This document shows, one piece after another, positions 19,534 through 64,000 of a stretch of 64,000 nucleotides of DNA. The stretch is from Chionoecetes opilio. Its lineage: Eukaryota; Arthropoda; Malacostraca; Decapoda; Majidae. The translations under genes were made by a program, and so were the position numbers. The notes below the pieces were generated by a model. The model was not told the origin of the DNA. It ran no database searches and was given only the letters and a program-made list of their open reading frames with translations. How positions within the stretch are numbered: position 1 is the stretch's first letter; each line of letters begins with the position of its first letter. The DNA is taken from the NCBI GenBank assembly GCA_016584305.1, contig JACEEZ010000391.1:180001-244000 (forward strand), written 5' to 3'.

Positions 19534-22217
19534 TTAGGGTGTCCCAAGATCATAGAGGGAAAAATAAACAGTTTTTTTCACTTGCTCGTGTTTTACTTCT
19601 TTTTACACATGCATAAGAAGAGTTCCTGTGAAATTAATAAAATTCGGAGAATATTTAGGGGTCGCGACAAACTGAACAATTTTCTAATAACCTTCAAAAA
19701 CAAAGAAAAAAACTCAGAACATCCCACATTTTTAGAAGGAAACTTATAAGGAAACCAAAACAGAGTTTCATTGCTTCCATTCAGAAACCCTTCTTTTGAA
19801 GGTCCTCCTTTTTCCCGCCCCACAAGTTTCCGATGGGGTGGACTAACTGGAGGAGATACTTCTCCTGTGCGGCCGACTTCGTGGCCCCCAGGTAGCGCTG
19901 GACTAGGGCGATGCCCGCTCCGCGGCATCGTTGCCCCTCGGAGGGCCAAGTGTCCATATCCGAGCGTCCTTGAATCGGTCGTCCTCCTCCCACAATGCCG
20001 GGTCCTTTCCCAGGAAGCCCTCGTCCGCGTCGAGTTTCTGAAAGAAGGGACCGTGTCTTCGAAGTGACGAAGGACGAGAGGGAGGAAGACAGTCATCTTT
20101 TTTCCCTCCAATCGCTTGAGTTCCTTCTTCGAGGCGGGCTTGTCCAATGCCTTGACCATCTGCTTCTTCTCCCCCACATCAATCCTTGAGTCGAAGAAGG
20201 CCCAGTCCCGCGGTTTCCTCGGAAACATACCACAGGTGGCGTCGCAGGGGGTTGTTCTGCTGCCCTTTGGGAACGGTTTTTGGTCAGGGTTTATGTCTTG
20301 AGGATCTTGAGGAGAGCACGTCGTTCAACGGAGCTTTCACAGAGATCGGTGTTAAAGCCATTGCTTGCAGTACACCAGAGCAACGAAGAGGGCCACTCGT
20401 TCCACTCCGGCCTTCTCTCGACCAGTCAGCGACAGCTGTGATTTCAGCATCTGAAGCTTGAGGCAGTAGATGGCCTTCGCCATCCACCGGGCTTGATGGA
20501 GAGCTCCAGGACGGCGGAATGGTTTGGCTGGACCTTCACCACCGAGGAAACAGGTAGGAGAGACGGAGAAGTTCTTCATAGTCCTCCCTGGGGTGGTTCT
20601 TCGACATCAGAGCCTCCTTCAGGAAGGCCAATGCATCGTCCTTCAGCTTGCTGGCAGTGTCATTGGTGGCGAAGAACTCTACGAGGTCCTCCGATGTTTC
20701 CACCGTCTCTCTGCGAGGAATCCACGAAGGACCATCGATCACGGAGTCGTTTGAAGATTCCAATGTCAGAACCAGAGGAAGAGCCGAGGCTGGCTTCGAA
20801 GACATCCTTGAGGATCACCTCATGGACATGATGGCGGCAGGCCAACCAAAGCAAGCTTCGTCCGAGTTCTTGCTCAATCCGAATGCAAGCACCTTGCACC
20901 ATGCCAGTGTTCGAAGCCGTGGTTCGAAACAGAAGGCGATGATCTTGTCCCTGACCCCGCTTCCCTCCACCTCCTTCAAGACCACTGCAAGCCACGTTTC
21001 TGCCAGTCGAATCCGAGCTGCCGGGACCCCAAGAAGGAACTCGGCGTCATCTTCCCCTGTGAGGAGGACGGCGATGCGGTCCTCCGTATCGCCCAAAAGA
21101 GGGACGGGGGGAGTTTTCCGTCCCAATTGCAGGACCAACCTCTCAGGTATCTCCTGTTCCGCAGTTCCACGATCTTCTCGGCGCTTTCTCTCCCCCCAAT
21201 TCGTGCTCGATGGACCGTGCTCTTCGAGACCGCCATACTCCCAAGTCCATTCCAAGAAAATTGAGTGGTAGCTGCGAACGTTGACGTTGCTTCCGCACCG
21301 ACAACTTCTCTCGATCCCAAGTTGAAATAGGTTAAGATCCTTCACAGAGATAGATGGTGACTGTTTTAGTTTTTTCCTCTGGCTTCGGGATCCACGAGCC
21401 GGTGATGACGTCGTCGACACAGGACTGCTGCTGCTGCTACTGCTTTAGCTTGGGGTTTTCAACCCTTTCAGTCAGCCTGGCATGTTGCTGTCTTCACGTT
21501 CCCGGAGCCGCTTGAGTCGAGTTCCGCGCTCGACCTGCTTCTCCACCTTTCGCTGTCACGAGGTCAATTCCAGCCCTGGATGATTCCCCTCTGTCTTCTC
21601 TCTGACTCCGTAGGAAACTCCTTGTCCTCGTCCTTCACGTCTGCCCGTTGGAGAGAGGAGGAGTGTGCGAGGTCGAAGATTTCTTGGGGTCTCCTTTGAA
21701 AATCTCCTCATCCATATGATGTTTCGGCCTGTCTTTGTTCTTGTTCTTCTTGAGGTCATTGTACGCCTTTACCAGCTTTGACAGCTTGTGCCGGCGTGTA
21801 TTACGTAGTTGTCGGAATCCGGCGCCCCGACCAAAGGGGAGAACCTCCTCCACCACCGCCTTCTTGCTCCCGCTCGCCGTCTTCCCCATCTCCCGGTGGT
21901 GGTGGTAGTAGCGGAGGCGGACCTGCTCCTTCGATGGTAGCCGGGCTCCGGTGATTTCATCGATTGGAGCCTTGTCGATCAGCCAAAGATTACTAGCGGC
22001 TCTTGTTTCCATGTTGATAACCTGAGGGAGAAAAAAAAATGGAAATTTAGAAAATCCTGAAATTCGGTCACGTCACCTAAATGTTTTACTTTGTCGGGAC
22101 CCCTAATATTACTCAATTCGCCCAAAATTTCAACGCAATACTGTTTTACTATGAGAGAATCGGAATAATACACGAGCGTGCAACATTTCAAAACTTTTGC
22201 ATTTTGGGACACCCTAA
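19534..22217. mobile_element. 2.7-kb DNA transposon with TTAGGGTGTCCCAA termini
   Basis: TTAGGGTGTCCCAA at 19534 pairs with TTGGGACACCCTAA ending at 22217; flanking TA repeats hide the target duplication. Between the ends is about 2.3 kb of markedly GC-rich sequence, unlike the AT-rich surroundings, read on the minus strand as a long broken coding region. The size and structure fit a once-autonomous cut-and-paste element of a family I recognise by its protein but cannot name. Confidence 0.7.
19593..22012 (-). pseudogene. Broken transposase-like gene of an unnamed family (DDE/RNase H-like fold inferred)
   Basis: From ATG at 22012 (minus) the first frame gives 'LWLIDKAPIDEITGARLPS' and a basic segment 'AYNDLKKNKNKDRP'; later frames give 'FDLAHSSSLQRADVKDEDK' (about 21670), 'QLGRKTPPVPLLGDTED' (about 21120), 'TTASNTGMVQGACIRIEQEL' (about 20910), 'LLWLACRHHVHEVILKDVF' (about 20840), 'SGSDIGIFKRLRDRWSF' (about 20780), 'RRPGALHQARWMAKAIYCLK' (about 20480) and 'KPRDWAFFDSRIDVGEKKQM' (about 20190). 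The order matches a single repeated arthropod protein. The TTASNTG and CRHH blocks look like catalytic-core signatures of an RNase H-like transposase, by analogy with hAT and P elements; that is inference. At least five frame changes show it is not functional. Confidence 0.6.
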
Positions 22218-22225
22218 TATATATA

Positions 22226-22999
22226 CAGGGAGGTCCCGTTATACGAGCATTCGGTATACGAGAATCCGATGATACGAGATGTGTTAATTAGGGTATATTT
22301 TCAATATACGAGATCGAAAATCCAATGATACGACATTCAAACTAGGGTGAGTAAAATTATCAAGTTCAAAATGCTTGCCTACCACTCCCAGGCTGAACAA
22401 AGGGATATTTGGTTGACCCCAGTAAGGTTACCCCTAGCAAGCCGTGACCTGAAGGGTAATCAAGCATATGGCGCGGCCTGACATTTAGGGGTAATTAGCA
22501 GGTGTGCAGCCCCAACCTTGGGACCGCAGTCAGGTTACCCCTAGCAAGGCGTGACCTGAAGGGTAATTAAGCATATGGCGAGGCCTGACCTTTAGGGGTA
22601 ATTAGCAGGTGTGCGGCCCCAACCTTGGGACCTCTACACTACCTTCTCTTGTATCACGCGGCGTCCCCTACATTACGTCTTTTTTGCTTGTTATGCATGT
22701 TTTATGTTTAATTAATGTGCAGTTATGTTATTTTGTGTGCTATTTTCTCTTTCAGAATGCTTTTTCTACAGAATAGGTAGTACAGTGTGGGTAATATAGA
22801 CGCTGTGTGTTTGTTGTGTTTGCTATAGTTTATTTTAGCTTGAAAAACATGTCTTTTTTTTGTTTTTGTCTTTTTTTATTGATGGGGTCCTGGAACCAAA
22901 CCTATATTTTACCAATAATTATGTGTTTCGTTATACGAGATTTCGCTTTACGAGTATGCCAGGTGGAACCTAACTGCTCGTATCTTCGGGACCTCCCTG
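22226..22999. mobile_element. TA-flanked TIR element, CAGGGAGGTCCCG family, copy A
   Basis: CAGGGAGGTCCCGTTATACGA at 22226 (inner part) pairs with 'cttcgggacctccctg' ending at 22999, with TA outside both. Subterminal 'atacgag' repeats occur near both ends. The middle carries a 107-bp direct duplication starting at 22426 and 22533. No transposase. Copy B is at 46704-48667 in the opposite orientation. Confidence 0.85.
22426..22640 (+). repeat. 107-bp direct duplication inside the TIR element
   Basis: Two units starting 'ggttacccctagcaag' and ending 'ccccaaccttgggacc'. The same duplication is present in copy B (about 48240-48480). Confidence 0.85.
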
Positions 23000-23163
23000 T
23001 ATTATATATATATATAAAATGCTCACTAAGGTGAAAGGTTTACATGATGTGTATATTACAGCTCATCTTTTAAGTGTCGGCTTATGTTATTGCCACACGC
23101 TCATATAATTGAGGTGAGGCTGTAGGCTATGAACCATGTGAGGTGCTCTTTGATATGGATGTA

Positions 23164-24128
23164 CAGTCTAAGATAAAAGTCGTGTCATGAATTTTGGTAA
23201 GACATCTGGTAAATGGCTAACCTTTCAGTGCTGTCTGCCATATGTCATACGAACGGTTGGTAGCACTGTCATAAGTGCTTCGATCTCACCACAACTCATA
23301 CGTCATAATAGTTCGTATCCTCACGAGAAATTGTTTTAGGATTCATTACCAGGAGTGTTAAAAGCAGAAGTGCTGAGGTAATTATAAAGCATTGATTGAA
23401 CATGGGTTCGGTACCCAGTCTCAGGGGTTCGGCTGAGGCCCTCCGAAACACATTGCAATTTTTCTATTATTATTAACTCCCTCAGCTGCTGAGGCTCGCT
23501 TCGCACAAGGCCCCCCCCCCCAACAATCCTGGATTCACCCCTGTATTCCACTTTCTTTTTAAGGACCTAGGTTTATACGCCACTGCTTCTGAGTCTTTCC
23601 TTCCTTCATATTATTATCCAAATATACTCTTGAATATTGAGGCAATTTTTCTTTAAAATTTTGCATAGATTAAAATGGAATTTCGTCTTATTATTATCCA
23701 AATATACTATTGAATTTTGAAGCAATATTTCTAGATTTTTTTTTTTTTTTTTAGATATTTTTATTTTATTTATATTCTTGCATGTATCCATACTCCTGCC
23801 GGTGATGTATGTGGCCTTCAATGGCTCAGGTGTAAAGATGAAATGTCCTGGCGATCATTGCTGGGCCGAATATAGTTCGCATTCCACATCGATTAATATG
23901 AAACCTCAACGCAGTAAATCTATTGAACCTTTGAAATACCCTTGGTTTGTTTTAGACATTGTCTCATCGGCGGCAGTTATGAAGCTTTGAACCCTTATCT
24001 GAACAGTAGCTTCAAGGGATTCAGGCTTGCCAACCACGAGCATGTAGCTGCGTTAGGGTTTTCATGATGTTTCACGAGTTACATTTCATATTCGGACAAA
24101 ACCGTGACATGACTTTTGTCTTAGACTG
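23164..24128. mobile_element. TA-flanked TIR element, CAGTCTAAGA family
   Basis: CAGTCTAAGATAAAAGTC at 23164 pairs with GACTTTTGTCTTAGACTG ending at 24128, with TA on both outer sides. The 965-bp interior has no recognisable transposase. A short frame at 23778-23990 lies inside it and is probably noise. Confidence 0.8.
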
Positions 24129-24385
24129 TACATGCATGCACATGCTGTGTCAGAAGTATGATTGTGTATTCAGAGTAACACCTGAGAACTTCATAGCAGC
24201 ACTTACATGTGTTTATGGTTACTTCTTTTGAAAGCAGTAGATGGAATGAAATAATATCATCAGGAATTTTTAATCAGTACCAATGAAATATCAAGAAATG
24301 TTCAGCAGTATCTGGATAATAAGTCTTTGATTTATGTGTGGTCGGGGAAGTGACATGGTAATTGCACTGAAGTAATGGAGTAACA

Positions 24386-58688
<34,303 letters not shown>

Positions 58689-60860
58689 GAAAGCAGGCTA
58701 TCCCTCATTGTAGACTGCAAAGGTATGGTTGTAGAATACTATTTTCTAGAGTCAAAAAGATACGACCCATCAGAACATTGAGCTGACCTAATTTGCTAGA
58801 TGGAGTGTGATGGTGAAAGTCATCATGATGGGCTGGACCATTTTTTCTTTTTTTTCTTTCATATGTACTGAGGCAATATCAGTCTGGCAGTAATTTGGCT
58901 CATCATACGCCACTTATGAAACCTGCAGCCAAAGGTCTGCATCTGTCCAGAGCAAACAATTGTGCATTAGTCAAACTGTCTTCAAGGAGAAAGTCATGTT
59001 CCTATAATTTTTCACCAAACGTGGAATCTAGGTATATATAAGGTTAACAGTATTGTGGGATAAATATTTAGTGTTATGATAGTGGTGACAATGTTTAAAG
59101 GTGGCTGTAATATATTATCTAGGAGAGAGAGAGAGAGAGAGAGAAGGGGGGGAGCAACAAAGGAAAGTATCAAGTTTTTCCAGCCTGTCGAAAGTTATCA
59201 AGTTTTTTGTTCCTTTCAAGAAGATGATGTAAAAAAGTAAGAAAGTCTTTGATTTGCACTTGTTATATCAGTAAAGTTGCATAAATCTGGAAACTCTTGA
59301 CTTTCTATGATGCCCCTTGGAAGCTCACATCACCTTGCATATATGAATAAAAGTACCCCAACTTTGTTACCTGATTTACGGACACAGTTTGGGATGGCCA
59401 GTGAAAGTCGCTACCTCATTTTTGTGATGGCAAGGTCAGGCACTAGTTACTTTAGCTGAACATTAGATGGTCTTTGTTGCATATTCTTGCAGCTGTGTCA
59501 CAATGGCCTTGCCTCTTTATGCTAAATACTTTTGTGAGGGTGAAGTAAAGGATCTAGTGTAGATTATTAGGTAATGCAATTTTTTACACTTGCATGCATT
59601 GACAAAACAAATTGGAGGTTTTCGTATTATGTGTCAGTTATTTTCATGAGTATCTTCCTTTCATAGTAAAAAATGTGGATGTGACAGTACTCAAAATATT
59701 TTACAAATAAATTTAAACAAAAAAAACAATTGAACGTAGTAGTATTTTGATGTTTTGTTTTTGAAGTTGTGTTTCAAGTTATGATTATATTCTTAACCTG
59801 TCATCATTGTCACTTGCCAGTTTTGGGCCTCACTGAGGTGAGGAGTTTCCTTGCACATCAACAGCGAGACTCACTTCCTTAATCATACCATTTTGTTTTG
59901 ACTTGCCGGTAAATTGAATGGTATAGAAAGCAATGATTAGGTATCGCCATGTTACAGGAAATTGCTGGCCTTTGAGCTCTTTGAAGTAAAATCCTTATGT
60001 GTTGTTTTTATTTATTGATTCATTTGTGGGAAATAAAGGATTCTACATTTTAGTTTAATCTTTAAGTTAAATATTATTTAGACTTTTCTTATTCCTACAT
60101 GAGGTAATAGGTCTTTAGTGGCATCTCAGACCTTTTCTGATTAACTTATCCTATTTTACACTGCTGTGATCGTCTTTTTTGACTCCAGCTTGTGTGCAAA
60201 GAATCTGCATGTGGTGAAGCAGCTTTAGATGGCCAGCTAGACTTCTTGTTGAGCAATAGTGAATTCATAGAAATACAGTAGTGAAACTGTGCTATCACAT
60301 TGTGCAATAGAAATCCTACAGGCCAATTATATGCGGATAGGATAGGTAAGACCAGGAAGGAACTCCAGAACCATTACTACCATCAATACCAAGACAACAT
60401 AAACTATGAGTATTCATCTCAAACAGTGTTGTTTTTGTTATTGGTGGTGGTTATATTATAGTGATGGTTGTAGTACTTGCTGCTGCATATCACTGGGAAA
60501 CTCATCCTTGGCCATTTATAAGAGTAAGAAGGTCTTAAACAGTATGCTCCTTATGCTACTGACCTTTATAGTTACATATTATTACCGTTTACATATTATT
60601 CACATGTAGATAAGTGATGTATTCAAATATGAAAAAAGAAAAAAATTAATGAATATTTTGTTCGATCCTGCGATTCTGGTCTTAGATAACTTGTAGTCAT
60701 TATGCACCTAAAATATATTTGATAGTTATAGATATTGACAATACTTATTTGTAATATAGGCACAATCAAGTATCATGAAAATGGATACTGCATTAAGACA
60801 GATTGAAAGAGCTCAATTCATAATGACATACCTATTCAATAAAATTGGGAATCTTATGTC
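58689..60860 (+). other. Probable Gld2 3' untranslated region and flank
   Basis: About 2.1 kb without transposon ends or long frames. AATAAA occurs at 59346, 59706, 60032 and 60838, any of which could be the poly(A) signal. A TGTAGATA (Pumilio-type site) lies at 60605-60612, a TTTTTAT (CPE-like) near 60006 and (GA)n at 59125-59143. Which parts are transcribed is not determinable here. Confidence 0.45.
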
Positions 60861-61440
60861 TGTAGCTTTGCCTAGTCACTAACTATATTATTCCATGAAC
60901 TCTCTACTACTGACAATCGTCTAGTGTGATGCTTTTTTTTTTCTGTCTTCGGTAAACAAGGAAACTGCCCATAGGTACCATTACACATGGACCTTACATA
61001 CACCATTTGCTGGATATTTCTGATACTTTACAAGATGCCATGGAATATTGAAGTGTTTATACCGTGTCAGTTTGTGAGTTTACACATGCGTGTGTTTGAA
61101 CCTAGAATAATGTCAAAACAACATTTTCCATGTCTTGGTGATTCATAGGAAGCTTCTGTATAAACTTTGTCACTTTATGTAAGAAAAGTGTTGAGTGAGT
61201 TGGGGGTAAGTCGCCAAGCAGTGTCGGTATCATTTATCATAACCCCCAAATGCACTCATGGTATATAGTTATGAAGCATTCATCCATGTGTTATATAGTG
61301 GTGTTCATTTTGAAGGGTAACCTACTTAAAAGGCTACAACTCATGTAGAAAAAAAACAACTTGCTGTACTATGGAGGTGGAGGAGTATTAGGCTTGGCTG
61401 CCTGAAAAAGAAAACTGAAACCTCTTATGGATCTTTCTGG
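60861..61440. other. Unassigned downstream stretch
   Basis: No gene or repeat ends recognised. Confidence 0.35.
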
Positions 61441-61454
61441 AATTCTTGAACAGT

Positions 61455-61750
61455 AAGGTAAAGATGGGGGAATAGGCTATGCTGTGCGTGGCCTTCGGTG
61501 CTCATCTTCGTGGCATTAGCCCTTTAAGCCTGTGGTGGGTGAGGACCCGTTACCCCGGGACACAGAGCTAGTGTGACATTCGGAATACCACAGTTACCTT
61601 CCCCAGGTTTCCCCAGGTACCCATTTATCAACCCTGAAAGGGAGGAAGAACAGCTGTTTTGGCTGGTCGCCGACTTGCCCTGGCCCGGATTCGAACCAGG
61701 GCCCGCAGATTCGTAGCCAGGCACGCTAGCCACTACACCACGGAGGCGAC
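61455..61750 (-). mobile_element. tRNA-derived SINE, family 1, second copy
   Basis: The minus strand begins 'gtcgcctccgtggtgtagtggctagcgtg' (A-box) and carries 'ggttcgaatcc' (B-box, about 61690) and the same body as 6114-6405. A 13-bp target duplication ATTCTTGAACAGT (61442-61454, 61751-61763) flanks it. Confidence 0.88.
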
Positions 61751-61839
61751 ATTCTTGAACAGTGCAGTCGCCATTCAAAAAAAGGCCGTAAAGAGAAACA
61801 CGAAACTATTTATAAAAACATAAAATTTCATTCCTCACG

Positions 61840-62330
61840 TGCACCGAGTCGAATGTGGCTGTTCGAATCGAGTCGAATGGCTGAATGCTCACCCCAAGGT
61901 GGCAGGCTTGAGGGATGATGTGTGTACTGTGGTGTGAATGGGCTCACAATACATGATTTTGCTCCTTCTGTAGAACAAAAGTATGCTACGATTGTATTTC
62001 TCACATGTTTGGCAATATTTGAGTAGCTTTTACTCTCATATACTAGCTGAGAGTTGTCAATCTTTTCTATCACATCACCAATTAACTTAACAACACCCTC
62101 TTCTTTAATTATCATGTTGTGTAGCATGCATAGAGCTTTGGTGATAAGCACGGCCATGCCCTTGAACTCAACGTGCAATAGTACATCAGCTGATGCAGTT
62201 ACTGATGCCGGGCAGGAGTCATGTTGCCATGGCACCTCCCGCTTTACATCGATCTCAGTGTGGCCACCCTGACTCGCCTGGCCGCTCTAGCTCTCGCTTG
62301 CATTTTCCCTCCCAGTGTGGCAGCGGCCTT
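61840..62330 (-). pseudogene. Harbinger-like transposase C-terminal remnant
   Basis: The minus-strand frame from 62235 reads 'DVLLHVEFKGMAVLITKALC', 'MLHNMIIKEEGVVKLIGDVI' and 'HVRNTIVAYFCSTEGA'. 'A(L/T)C(M/V)LHN' followed later by 'R..AYF' resembles the end of PIF/Harbinger (HARBI1-like) DDE proteins. At about 62328 the minus strand starts 'AAGGCCGCTGCCACACTG' after TTA, consistent with a Harbinger terminus. Most of the transposase is missing. Confidence 0.5.
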
Positions 62331-62480
62331 AGGCTCAGAGGAATTATCCGCTGGGTCTGAGCCTCAATCCACACTGTGAGCAAGTTTTCCATCTCACTGA
62401 TCACTTTTCTATGTCACTTCAAAATTGGAAATAGGTTGGTGGGAAACAAGTTCGCTGGTTTTCGAACCTATTTCCGCATA

Positions 62481-63524
62481 CACTAGGGTCCCACATAAAA
62501 CGAGAAATTGGTCGATAAACGAGGTCGTTTTATGTGAATTCACCCTATGTGAAACACATAACCTATGGGAAAAATTGATATTGGTCGATCGGTCCTCCCG
62601 CCCGTATCCGTACATTTATACTTGTTCACACCCATGCATACCAGAACATGGTATTATTTTACACTAGGATCGAAATTCCCTACACAATTGGGAGTATGGT
62701 TTCTGTTTACCTTATTGGATTCTAGGAAACATTCTTTTGGACTCAAACATTTGGAGATAATGACATGTTGTTCATAGGGAGGCGAGAGACAAGTGTTTGT
62801 TTACGTGCGGCGTGCCTCTCACTCTTCTTCCTCTTGTGGTCTACATCACCTCTGTTCTTCTCTTGCCACGGACACTATTAATGCAGATTTGGCTTTAGTT
62901 AGGAGGTTAAAGCATGGGATTAGGTTAGGTTAGTGACTCAAAAGCAAGTTGCCATAAACCTGGCTTAACTCTCGCTTGCGTGCCTCGCCAGAACTGCCGG
63001 GGCCCGCTCACAGCTGATAACTTGTAAACACCAATGACGACACCAAACCATAATGACGAGTGTACCTTCGAATGGAAGCCATCAATAAATTACGATAACT
63101 GACGATATTGTGAATGGATCACAACATATATCCATCAGAATGTTTTTTTTTATAATAATGGATGAGAATTTCGCGGTCGCTACCGCCGTTGCTACTCACT
63201 CACCCTTGCCACGGCTTGCACTAGCTGGGCAAGCCGGCTTACGAAAAGTGCCTCGAGTTAACAGAAAACGCAAGCTGCCGCAAGCCTTCTTATGGCGGCC
63301 TGCTCACGTTCTGTACAATATTTCGGCTCTTTATATGAGAACGCCTCGGATTTGTCCTACTTTGATGGCGGAATCATTCTATATGATCAAATTCGTTCCT
63401 AACGAAAATGTTGGAATTTTATTTATTTAAAAAAAAAATTCAAATTTAAATTTTAATATTTTGGGTCGTTCGCTTTATAGGGGAAAAAACTTTTTGCGAA
63501 CACGCTTTATGCCGGACCCTAGTG
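62481..63524. mobile_element. TA-flanked TIR element, CACTAGGGTCC family
   Basis: CACTAGGGTCCCACATAAA at 62481 pairs with 'tttatgccggaccctagtg' ending at 63524, with TA outside both. Subterminal 'ataaacgaggtcgttttatgtg' text suggests a Tigger/pogo-type origin. The 1-kb interior has short frames only, none recognised. Confidence 0.75.
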
Positions 63525-64000
63525 TATCTATTTCCCAAACAAAAACTAGCAAGAACTTGTTGACACGTACCACCATTCCCCTCCCATAATAACTCACAAA
63601 ATACACTCAGCTTTCTGGTTACTAAAGGTACAGCGTATGTCTTGCTTCGAGTGACTGAGCGAGAGTAGCCATTGACAGATCACGGACCGACAGTGAATAG
63701 AACATTGCAGGTGTTGCTTCCTCCTCACCTTCCCCGACAAGACACCAGCACTGCCAGAACCCATCTCAGTCTTTTTCTCTCTGCTATTTAACAGTTTTTA
63801 TTACTGTCTAACCCATTTTTTCCTTGCCATTCAAATTGACCATCATTCACCTATTATGGCACAAGGTCCATGGATCTGGGGTACTTCTTCATCCTTGTCC
63901 ACCAATATCATTAATGACTAGTTTTACCTGCATCTTCACTTATTTTACAAGAAAGAAACTGCCTCTTCAATTTGGCATTAAAAAAAAAAAAAATATTTTA
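63525..64000. other. Unassigned right edge of the window
   Basis: No gene or repeat ends recognised. Confidence 0.35.

Noticed and set aside
19771..21271. Plus-strand open frames in the GC-rich block
   Set aside because: They are shadows of the minus-strand transposase relic, which carries the conserved blocks.
23778..23990. Possible upstream Gld2 exon
   Set aside because: It lies inside a TA-flanked TIR element and has no GLD2-like sequence or convincing splice sites.

Overview
The window looks like nuclear DNA from an arthropod, most likely a decapod crustacean. This is inferred from three things: spliced coding exons with GT-AG introns, several tRNA-derived SINE families mixed with RTE, CR1-like, jockey-like and I-like non-LTR retrotransposon relics, and very abundant (TA)n, (CA)n and other microsatellites. 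I see no prokaryotic gene organisation and no complete RNA gene.

One host gene is recognisable. It is a GLD2-type cytoplasmic poly(A) polymerase (TENT2/Gld2, wispy family) on the + strand, with nine coding exons between about 24.4 and 58.7 kb. Exon phases join without a frame break. The catalytic exons carry the nucleotidyltransferase GSS and DVD motifs, the third aspartate and the PAP-associated region. The upstream exons encode long low-complexity sequence, including a roughly 120-residue Asn/His/Tyr/Gln/Gly-rich stretch. The start is uncertain: the first exon seen may be internal. The probable 3' UTR lies at 58.7-60.9 kb.

Almost everything else is transposon. Left of the gene (0-24 kb) are: a TTAA-flanked TIR element, a CR1-like LINE relic abutting an RTE 3' end, a solo LTR with perfect 5-bp target duplications, a Helitron-like element with a minisatellite, a tRNA-SINE, several TA-flanked TIR elements, a Tigger/pogo-like element with an internal inverted duplication, hAT-like elements, a three-layer nest at 12.8-16.9 kb, a TATA plus initiator core promoter at 17.6 kb, and a 2.7-kb TIR element (19.5-22.2 kb) with a broken transposase-like gene of a family I cannot name.

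Inside the GLD2 introns are: a complete copia-type LTR retrotransposon (26.55-31.40 kb; identical 207-bp LTRs, 5-bp target duplication, decayed coding region), a THAP-like remnant with microsatellites, a four-layer nest (CR1-like LINE, then RTE, then a pogo-like element, then an I-type LINE fragment, 35.6-40.5 kb), a second CR1-like LINE, an RTE copy inside a TIR element, a Harbinger-like MITE, a 730-bp inverted repeat (52.2-52.9 kb), an hAT MITE with 8-bp target duplications, and a decayed mariner. Four copies of one mosaic TIR element (termini CACTACCCTCCCGAG, TA target) carry parts of two different tRNA-SINEs. Downstream of the gene are a SINE, a Harbinger remnant and a 1-kb TIR element.

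The strongest leads for something undescribed are the 19.5-22.2 kb transposase family, the SINE-built mosaic element and the long intronic inverted repeat. None of them is shown here to be active.
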